This document shows positions 1-5,825 of a DNA stretch of 17,323 bases, in pieces; position 1 is the stretch's first letter, and the number at the start of each line of letters is the position of its first letter. Location: assembly GCA_947506075.1 (NCBI GenBank), contig CANNNN010000012.1, positions 1-17,323 of the forward strand, read 5' to 3'. The translations under genes were made by a program, and so were the position numbers. Source of the DNA: Methylococcaceae bacterium (GTDB taxonomy: Bacteria > Pseudomonadota > Gammaproteobacteria > Methylococcales > Methylomonadaceae). Below the pieces are notes generated by a model. It saw nothing but the letters and a program-made list of their open reading frames with translations. It made no database searches and was not told where the DNA came from.

Positions 1-204
1 GAAGTTAAGTCTGAACTGAAGTCAGAAGTTAAGTCTGAACTGAAGTCAGAACTGAAGTCAGAACTGAAGTCAGAACTGAAGTCAGAACTGAAGTCAGAAC
101 TGAAGTCAGAACTGAAGTCAGAACTGAAGTCAGAACTGAAGGCAGAACTTAAGGCAGAACTTAAGGCAGAAGTTAAGGCAGAAGTTAAGGCAGAAGTTAA
201 GGCA
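1..204 (+). repeat. In-frame 12-bp tandem repeat, 17 units, encoding E-[LV]-K-[SA]
   Basis: Seventeen contiguous 12-bp units run from base 1 to 204, with consensus GAACTGAAGTCA and no spacers. Units 1-4 alternate GAAGTTAAGTCT and GAACTGAAGTCA, forming a 24-bp higher-order repeat. Units 5-11 are identical. Units 12-17 end in GCA and carry CTG, CTT or GTT as second codon. In frame 1 they encode ELKS/EVKS, then ELKA and EVKA, running straight into the glycosyltransferase. The array touches the window edge, so the full copy number is unknown. The near-perfect DNA identity suggests recent expansion by slippage or unequal recombination. A 12-bp unit changes protein length without shifting frame. 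Confidence 0.97.
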
Positions 205-1698
205 GAACTCGCGCCGATAATTGCTGAGGCCATACAGAGACAACTTGCTTTCATCAATTCTGCGAGTGCGTTCAGGCTGGGCGTAAATGAAGAATACAGC
301 CAAACAGTTGATGAAGGAGATAGATCGGCATTGGTCGAGCGTTTGAGCAGTGAATGGCGAATTTTGGTGCGGCAGGCTGCCGGCTTGCCGGGTGAAGTGC
401 CTCAAACGCCATCATTAACCGACCTGATCCAGGAAATTTCTTTCCTTCGAGTGTGCCAAGAATTGTTGGAACCGGTTTTCAAAGCACTGTCGCATAAACG
501 AGTCTTATATGCTGGGCAGGCTTATTACAATACATGGTACCTCTCCCGCGCGTTGCGTGATCGTGGGTGGAAGTCCGATGTGTTGAATTGGGATTTGGAT
601 CCCTCTACTCAGATTTATTACCACGGCGAGGATATTTCATTTGACGGACAGAGTCCGGCACTAGCCGAGCAGATGCTTCAGTTCTACGTATCATCGCTCT
701 ATGTTTACGATGTTTTTCATTTTAGCAATGCTCAGGGCATTTGTTTTGGTTGGCCTGTTCAAAATGTTTTCGAGCAACATTTTTCAAAGCATGCTGAAAT
801 TATCTTACTCAAAAAGTTAGGCAAAAAAATCGTTTACAGCAATAATGGCTGTTTGGATGGCGTCTCACAGACCGCTTTTGCAAAATGGGGGCCTGAATCG
901 GTGTGCTCCATCTGTCGCTGGCAGAATGAGCCGACTGTTTGTAGTGATGAACGAAATTTGGCGTGGGGTGAATTTAGAAATTCGGTTGCTGATTATCAGT
1001 GCTTGCTGGGTGGAAATCGAGTTGACTATAACGATGATCGTCGTGTTCACGAGGCACCCGAATTTTATTGCTTGGACAAAGAAATCTGGCAACCACAGAT
1101 TGAAATCCCTGAAATATTTCGCTTGCCACCTGTGCCAGAAGGTACCGTCTGGCTATATCACGCGGTGGGCCATAAAGCGGATCGAACCACTGAGGATGGC
1201 GTGAATATCAAATCTTCCCACGTTTATTTACCGCTTATTAAGAAGATGAAAGAGGAAGGGATGTTACTGGAGTTACTGGAACCGACAGGTATTCCTAACA
1301 AAGAAGTGCGCTTTATTCAGGCTCAGGCTGACATTTTTCTGGAAATGTTGACCTTTGGCTGGTTCGGAGCAAATGCCCGTGAGGCGATGATGCTGGGCAA
1401 ACCTGTCATCTGCTATATCCGTCCGGAATGGCTGGAAAGCGTGAGGCAGGAGATTCCGGATTATGCCGCAGAACTGCCCATTATCAATGCCACGCCGGAA
1501 ACGGTTGAAGGGGTTTTGCGGGATCTTATTGCTAACCCGGAAAAGCGTCGTGAGATTGGGCGGCGTGGTCGAGACTTCGCGGTGAAGTGGCATTCTGCCG
1601 AGGTAGGTGGACATTGTTTCGATGAGATCTATAGCAAATTATTGCAAGGCGACTTGTTGTTGCGTCTACCAGCCAAGTCGGAATCTACTCATGAATAA
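1..1698 (+). CDS. Glycosyltransferase (GT-B fold, GT4-like) with N-terminal tetrapeptide-repeat region, 5' partial
   Basis: Frame 1 is open from the first base to the TAA at 1696-1698, so 565 residues are visible and the true start lies outside the window. A TTG at 331 is only an internal codon. Visible residues 1-68 are 17 E-[LV]-K-[SA] repeats. Residues 69-110 are a linker (ELAPIIAEAIQRQLAF onward), and the rest is a glycosyltransferase. The N-terminal Rossmann-like part has RVLYAGQAYYNTWYLSRAL. The C-terminal nucleotide-sugar-binding part has FGANAREAMMLGKPVICYI, the acidic GT-B motif typical of GT4 enzymes. Between them lies a cysteine cluster (C-x17-C-x2-C-x8-C, starting at base 850) that could bind zinc. 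It probably transfers a sugar to the growing polysaccharide at the cytoplasmic membrane face; donor and acceptor cannot be read. The stop is 19 bp before the first ABC ATPase gene, so they are likely co-transcribed. What precedes the repeats is unknown. The glycosyltransferase call is fairly sure; the repeat function is not. Confidence 0.85.
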   Translation, partial: EVKSELKSEVKSELKSELKSELKSELKSELKSELKSELKSELKSELKAELKAELKAEVKAEVKAEVKAELAPIIAEAIQRQLAFINSASAFRLGVNEEYSQTVDEGDRSALVERLSSEWRILVRQAAGLPGEVPQTPSLTDLIQEISFLRVCQELLEPVFKALSHKRVLYAGQAYYNTWYLSRALRDRGWKSDVLNWDLDPSTQIYYHGEDISFDGQSPALAEQMLQFYVSSLYVYDVFHFSNAQGICFGWPVQNVFEQHFSKHAEIILLKKLGKKIVYSNNGCLDGVSQTAFAKWGPESVCSICRWQNEPTVCSDERNLAWGEFRNSVADYQCLLGGNRVDYNDDRRVHEAPEFYCLDKEIWQPQIEIPEIFRLPPVPEGTVWLYHAVGHKADRTTEDGVNIKSSHVYLPLIKKMKEEGMLLELLEPTGIPNKEVRFIQAQADIFLEMLTFGWFGANAREAMMLGKPVICYIRPEWLESVRQEIPDYAAELPIINATPETVEGVLRDLIANPEKRREIGRRGRDFAVKWHSAEVGGHCFDEIYSKLLQGDLLLRLPAKSESTHE

Positions 1699-1717
1699 GT
1701 TTCAGCAGGATATTGCT

Positions 1718-2860
1718 ATGCGCTGTGTCAATGTCGAAAAAGCCTATTCGGTTCAAAAAGAGCTGCGGTTGTGGCGTATTCTTTTCGGAATTAAAACACG
1801 TGGACAGCTGATTCAAGCACTCCGCGACATATCAATGACAGTCCCGCGAGGGAAGATCGTTGGGATATTGGGTAAGAATGGCGCAGGCAAGAGTACCCTG
1901 TTGCGTGTGTTGGGTGGCGTGTACCAGCCCACACGGGGCCGAGTGGAAGCGCATGGACAAATAGCCGGATTGTTCGAATTAGGCGGAATGGGGAACCCTA
2001 ATTTAACGGGGCGGGAGTACGCCACTCGATATTTGCGTGTCATGGGTGCTAAACAATCCGAGATACCCACTTTTCTGGAAGACATTCACGAATTCTCAGA
2101 ACTTGAGGAGGCCTTTGATCATCGTGTCCGAACATACTCGTCAGGTATGTCCGCACGCTTGTATTTTGCCACTGCAACGGCTTTTCAGAGTGAGATTTAT
2201 TTGATCGATGAACTCCTTTCAGTAGGAGATGAGCATTTTCAGGCCAAGTGTTGGCAGCGTATGCGCCAACGTCTGCTAAATGGTGCATCGGGGATCTTGG
2301 TGACACATGATTGGACTGCAATCTTGAAATTATGCGAACAGGCGCATGTTATCGAGCAGGGGAGTTTTGCTTTTTCCGGCCCTAGCGATCAGGCTGTTGT
2401 TTCGTATTTAAAAATCCCGTTGTCCGAGGCAACTGTAGCCAGATTTTCATCCCAAAACCCACAAAAACATATTGTTCATTCCGGCCAAGACTCGAATATT
2501 CAACTCTGGGTCGATATACTTGAACCAGCCCCGGTTGATTTTGCGATTTCCATCGAGATGTTGCGCATCGGCATTGGCTGGGAGATTGTACTGTTGGCGA
2601 ATAGTTTACCTGTAGCTGAACAACCCGGACGATATGCGGTAAATGTGTCAATACCCAGCTTGCCGCTAACTCAGGGAGATTATTCTTTAAACGTTTTTCT
2701 TTCTCGGCGTAAACTTACTCCGCAGGAACCTACGGTCGGTTTTGATATGCGTTCATGGACAACAGGGAATGGGTATCGCTTGCAGGTTGAAGGTGAAGAA
2801 GCTATAAGCTCATCAGTAAAATTGCCATATATAGCACGTAAACTCGAAGAGGTGATTTAA
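1718..2860 (+). CDS. ABC transporter ATP-binding protein, Wzt-like (first of two), polysaccharide export
   Basis: A 380-residue ATPase of the polysaccharide-exporting ABC class. Motifs: Walker A GKNGAGKST (residues 52-60), signature YSSGM (140-144), Walker B YLIDE with catalytic Glu (161-165) and H-loop LVTHD (His197). It therefore looks catalytically complete. After about residue 235 comes an extra C-terminal domain of about 145 residues rich in beta-type sequence, as in Wzt proteins that bind the exported glycan; here it is divergent. I chose ATG 1718 because AGGA (1707-1710) sits 7 nt upstream and because the family usually begins with a short lead before the first strand (MRCVNVEKAY). ATG 1691, overlapping the previous stop by 8 bp, is the alternative. 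Its TAA directly abuts the ATG of a second, different ATPase, and one permease gene follows. The two ATPases could form a heterodimer (inference). Confidence 0.9.
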   Translation: MRCVNVEKAYSVQKELRLWRILFGIKTRGQLIQALRDISMTVPRGKIVGILGKNGAGKSTLLRVLGGVYQPTRGRVEAHGQIAGLFELGGMGNPNLTGREYATRYLRVMGAKQSEIPTFLEDIHEFSELEEAFDHRVRTYSSGMSARLYFATATAFQSEIYLIDELLSVGDEHFQAKCWQRMRQRLLNGASGILVTHDWTAILKLCEQAHVIEQGSFAFSGPSDQAVVSYLKIPLSEATVARFSSQNPQKHIVHSGQDSNIQLWVDILEPAPVDFAISIEMLRIGIGWEIVLLANSLPVAEQPGRYAVNVSIPSLPLTQGDYSLNVFLSRRKLTPQEPTVGFDMRSWTTGNGYRLQVEGEEAISSSVKLPYIARKLEEVI

Positions 2861-4075
2861 ATGGAACTGCACATAACTCTGCACGAGGTGAGCAAGATTT
2901 TCTCTGCCGAAGGCATGTCAGGACGGGAGCTTTTTTCAACCGCAGTACAAACTGCCGCAGATGGAGACAAAATCGCTGTCGCTGAGGTGAGCTTGACCAT
3001 CCAACAGGGTGAACGACTGGGTATTGTTGGGAGAAACGGAGCAGGAAAATCCACATTACTGCACATGATTGCCGGTTTATCTTCACCGTCTTCTGGTTCA
3101 ATTGAGATCAACGGCAAGGTGACTTCGGTGATGACGCTGGGGGTGGGGGTGCGCGATGATCTGACTGGGCGTGAGAATATCTACGTCGATGGTGAAATCC
3201 AGGGTAAAGCGCGAAATGAAATTGACCAAGTTATTGATGAGATCATTGCTTTCGCAGATCTTGGTGAATTTATTGATTATCCTGTGCGCACTTACTCGAC
3301 CGGGATGAAGGCGAGGCTGGCCTTCTCCATGATCTCGCACATAGACCCGGAAATTCTTATCATTGATGAGGCATTGTCTGTGGGTGATGCAAATTTCTCA
3401 GTCAAGGCAACTGCACGAATCATGGAAATTTGTGCGCGTGGCAAAATCGTCATCATTGTTTCGCACGGGATGCAAGCAATCAAGGATATATGCAACCGCT
3501 GTATATGGATGGAAAATGGGCATGTGACAATGGATGGTTCGCCAGAGGCGGTAACCAAGGCCTATATCGATTCGGTGCGTGCCGCCGATGAGTTGCAACT
3601 GATGGAAAAATTCCAGAAGTTTATTGGGGTTCGCACTCTGCAAGCTGGATGGTCTTTTAAACAAGTGGCAATATTTAACGGTGAATCCAAAGAGAAGCGG
3701 GTTTTGTTAGAAGCCGGTCAGGCCACTCGATTCGTGGTCAGGGCGCTCACTCCTATTAGTGCGGCTGGCGCTAGTGTGCGTATGCGAATAACTCGCCTTG
3801 ATGATTTAGTAGTTTTTGATGAGCTCTTCTCGACGGAAGCGTTTCGTTTGCACGATCAGTCCATTGCGCTAGAAATTGAAATGACCCCGTTGGTGCTAGG
3901 TGCAGCTATATATAGGCTGGATGTGTCATTAGAGGCTGGAGCAATCGTTTGTGCAGAGAGTTCTAGTATTTTTGAAGTGTTTGTCTTCAACCCTCCCACA
4001 GGTGGCAAGCCAATGTTACTTTATCCTGCTACTGTCGCGGCAATATCAACAGATTCACTCGAAGAGGTATGTTAA
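2861..4075 (+). CDS. wzt: ABC transporter ATP-binding protein Wzt (second of two), polysaccharide export
   Basis: A 404-residue ATPase energising export of a lipid-linked polysaccharide across the inner membrane. Motifs: Walker A GRNGAGKST (57-65), signature YSTGM (145-149), Walker B ILIIDE (165-170) and H-loop His202, all intact. A C-terminal extension of about 160 residues follows the ATPase (from about 245), the position of the Wzt C-terminal carbohydrate-binding domain that in E. coli O9a recognises the chain end. The N-terminus has an insert of about 15-20 residues before the first core strand (SAEGMSGRELFSTAVQTAADG), seen in many Wzt/KpsT-like proteins. ATG 2861 follows the preceding TAA with no gap, with GAGG 8 nt upstream, so translation is probably coupled. 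Its sequence is clearly different from the neighbouring ATPase, so this is not a recent copy. The Wzt call is firm at family level; the exported glycan is unknown. Confidence 0.92.
   Translation: MELHITLHEVSKIFSAEGMSGRELFSTAVQTAADGDKIAVAEVSLTIQQGERLGIVGRNGAGKSTLLHMIAGLSSPSSGSIEINGKVTSVMTLGVGVRDDLTGRENIYVDGEIQGKARNEIDQVIDEIIAFADLGEFIDYPVRTYSTGMKARLAFSMISHIDPEILIIDEALSVGDANFSVKATARIMEICARGKIVIIVSHGMQAIKDICNRCIWMENGHVTMDGSPEAVTKAYIDSVRAADELQLMEKFQKFIGVRTLQAGWSFKQVAIFNGESKEKRVLLEAGQATRFVVRALTPISAAGASVRMRITRLDDLVVFDELFSTEAFRLHDQSIALEIEMTPLVLGAAIYRLDVSLEAGAIVCAESSSIFEVFVFNPPTGGKPMLLYPATVAAISTDSLEEVC
4064..4067 (+). promoter_or_regulatory. Ribosome binding site deciding the permease start
   Basis: GAGG lies inside the last codons of the upstream ATPase gene. 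It is 7 nt from ATG 4075 but only 1 nt from the in-frame ATG 4069, so 4075 is the better start. The stop and start then overlap as TAATG (4073-4077), typical of translational coupling. Confidence 0.7.
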
Positions 4076-4860
4076 TGTTCGGATTCAATAAACAAGATAT
4101 ACGATTAGCGTTCAATTTATTTAAAATGAATGTTAGGGATAGATATCTAGGGTCTTCATTAGGGAGCTTTTGGGCGATTGCCAATCCTTTTTTTATGCTC
4201 GCTTTATATACCTTTGTATTCGGATTTGTATTTAAGGTGCGCATACCGGGGGCTGAGACTACCCTAGGTTACGTTATTTGGCTGATTATCGGCTATGGGC
4301 CTTGGATGGCGACTGTTGAGGCTATTATGGCATCAACTACTTCAGTTGTGGGCGCTGCTGGCGTAGTAAAGAATATGGCTTTCAAAACCGAGTTGTTGCC
4401 TATTTCGGCTTCTTTTGTAGGGATAATTTCTTTAGGTGTGAGCCTGTTTTTTTTATTAGTACTGATGACCTTTGCGGGGAATGTTCCCGATTGGCATATT
4501 GTTTGGCTCCCTCTAATTATTATGCTTCAGTTCTTCCTTATACTGTCTATTGGGTTATGGTTATCGGCAATCAATGTATTTGTCAGGGACTTGAGTATCG
4601 CATTGCCAAATATGCTGACGATCATCATGTTCTTAACGCCGATTTTTTATCCTATGGAGAGCATGCCAGCGGCCGTCCAAAAGCTTTCTTTCGCTAATCC
4701 ATTTTTTCTGATTGCAGATGCATATCGCGCTTCGTTGGAGCGTCATCAGTCACCTAGTAGTATAGGTTTAATTTGTTTGTTTTTTCTTTCACTGATGTTA
4801 TTTATTTCAGGTTTGGCAGCGTTTCGGCGTGCAAAAGGATTTTTTGATTCAGCGCTATGA
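4075..4860 (+). CDS. wzm: ABC-2 type polysaccharide export permease Wzm
   Basis: A 261-residue inner-membrane protein, the usual Wzm/KpsM length, forming the channel through which the polysaccharide is exported. The N-terminal cytoplasmic segment carries the family motif RDRYLGSSLGSFWAIANPF (residues about 20-38). About six hydrophobic stretches follow: around FMLALYTFVFGFVF, VIWLIIGYGPWM, ISLGVSLFFLLVLMTF, WLPLIIMLQFFLILSIGLWL, LTIIMFLTPIFYP and LICLFFLSLMLFISGLAAF. The conserved VFVRDLSIALPNMLTI loop and the segment LTPIFYPMESMP before the last helices also fit the family. It overlaps the second ATPase gene by one base. It is the only permease in the window, so a homodimer would have to pair with the two different ATPases. 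ATG 4069 would add two residues but lacks a usable ribosome binding site. The call is secure. Confidence 0.95.
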   Translation: MFGFNKQDIRLAFNLFKMNVRDRYLGSSLGSFWAIANPFFMLALYTFVFGFVFKVRIPGAETTLGYVIWLIIGYGPWMATVEAIMASTTSVVGAAGVVKNMAFKTELLPISASFVGIISLGVSLFFLLVLMTFAGNVPDWHIVWLPLIIMLQFFLILSIGLWLSAINVFVRDLSIALPNMLTIIMFLTPIFYPMESMPAAVQKLSFANPFFLIADAYRASLERHQSPSSIGLICLFFLSLMLFISGLAAFRRAKGFFDSAL

Positions 4861-4899
4861 TTTTTTACTCTTTCAGCATAATTTTAATTGGTTAATTTC

Positions 4900-5823
4900 A
4901 TGATAAAAAAAATATTATATAAGTTGCAATCTAGCTTTTCTGTAATCAATTTAGATAAGCAGCAGTCTTATGATGGAATCCGTGATTCTAAAGAATACTG
5001 GACTGAACACAATGTAACATTGCACCACGAGTTTTCTACGAAAGAAGAATCTCTGGAATATTTTCATTGGCGAAACGACCAATATTTTAATTATATTGAG
5101 CTGATGCCAGTTTCTGGTTTTGACGGAAAGAACGTGCTGGATTATGGCTGCGGCCCGGGCCATGATTTGATTGGTTTTGGTACTTATTCTGCATGCAAGC
5201 GTTTAGTCGGGGTCGACGTGTCTTCAAGTTCTATTGCAGAATCACGGTCACGTCTAGCATTGCATGGCATTAATGCAGAAACTGTGGTGCTTGATAGTGG
5301 CGTTATTACTCTTCCCTTTGAGGATGCGACGTTTGATCACATTCATAGTTCCGGGGTACTGCACCATACGCCGGATCCTTTGGCAATCTTGAAAGAGTTG
5401 AAAAGGGTGTTAAAGCCTGGAGGCTCAATAAATGTGATGGTATATAACTACGATAGCCTTTGGGTGCATCTTTACGTTGCCTATCAACGGTCGCTGATTG
5501 AGGGGCTATATCAAGGGGAGAGTTTACGGGATCAATTTAGGCACAGTACAGACGGAGAGGATTGCCCCATTTCCAATTGTTATCGCCCTGCCGAGTGGGT
5601 TGCTCTATGTGGTGAAGCTGGTTTCGAAGCCCATTTTTCCGGTGCAGCTGTTTCTATTTTTGAGCTGTCTATATTAGACAAACGTTTTGCCGCTATTATG
5701 AACCGCAAATTGCCATCTGAAAGCCGAGGCTTTCTAAAGTCATTAACATTCGATGAACATGCCGCGCCAAAATTTCAGGGAAATTATGCTGGGATCGATG
5801 CTTGCTATCAATTGAAGGGATAA
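4900..5823 (+). CDS. SAM-dependent class I methyltransferase
   Basis: A 307-residue soluble enzyme with a Rossmann methyltransferase fold. Motif I is VLDYGCGPG (residues 79-87), the SAM-binding glycine loop. Acidic residue Asp106 in LVGVDVSSSSI ends the second strand and should hold the ribose hydroxyls. The SSGVLHHTPDPLAILKELKR stretch and LKPGG (172-175) are the usual later motifs of the Methyltransf_11/UbiE-like group. A tyrosine/histidine-rich segment (YFHWRNDQYFNYIEL, about 54-68) precedes the domain. I chose ATG 4900 over TTG 4888. No good Shine-Dalgarno is seen, and the 39-bp AT-rich gap after the permease is the first loose junction since the ABC genes. In Wzm/Wzt systems a methyltransferase can cap the chain and stop its growth (WbdD in E. 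coli O9a). Capping here, or methylation of an internal sugar, is inference; the acceptor is unknown. Confidence 0.88.
   Translation: MIKKILYKLQSSFSVINLDKQQSYDGIRDSKEYWTEHNVTLHHEFSTKEESLEYFHWRNDQYFNYIELMPVSGFDGKNVLDYGCGPGHDLIGFGTYSACKRLVGVDVSSSSIAESRSRLALHGINAETVVLDSGVITLPFEDATFDHIHSSGVLHHTPDPLAILKELKRVLKPGGSINVMVYNYDSLWVHLYVAYQRSLIEGLYQGESLRDQFRHSTDGEDCPISNCYRPAEWVALCGEAGFEAHFSGAAVSIFELSILDKRFAAIMNRKLPSESRGFLKSLTFDEHAAPKFQGNYAGIDACYQLKG
5814..5819 (+). promoter_or_regulatory. Ribosome binding site deciding the start of the double glycosyltransferase
   Basis: GAAGGG sits 6 nt before ATG 5826, inside the last codons of the methyltransferase gene. It selects this ATG over the TTG at 5802, which has no comparable site. 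Stop TAA (5821-5823) and ATG are 2 bases apart. Confidence 0.7.
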
Positions 5824-5825
5824 CA

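Noticed and set aside
1..204. CRISPR array or satellite DNA
   Set aside because: The 12-bp units are directly contiguous with no spacers, and they are translated in the frame of the downstream enzyme, so this is a coding repeat.
331..333. TTG as the real start of the first glycosyltransferase
   Set aside because: The same frame is open back to base 1 through the repeat tract with no stop, and no ribosome binding site precedes the TTG.
130..405. Minus-strand frame with a Phe-Cys-Leu repeat
   Set aside because: It is the reverse reading of the tandem repeat and lies inside the glycosyltransferase reading frame; no start signal or family motif is present.
1607..1717. Longer N-terminus for the first ABC ATPase
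   Set aside because: It would overlap the previous gene by up to 92 bp. ATG 1718 has AGGA at 7 nt and gives a family-like start; only ATG 1691 remains as a reasonable alternative.
4888..4899. TTG start of the methyltransferase
   Set aside because: ATG 4900 in the same frame is a better codon, and no ribosome binding site supports the TTG.
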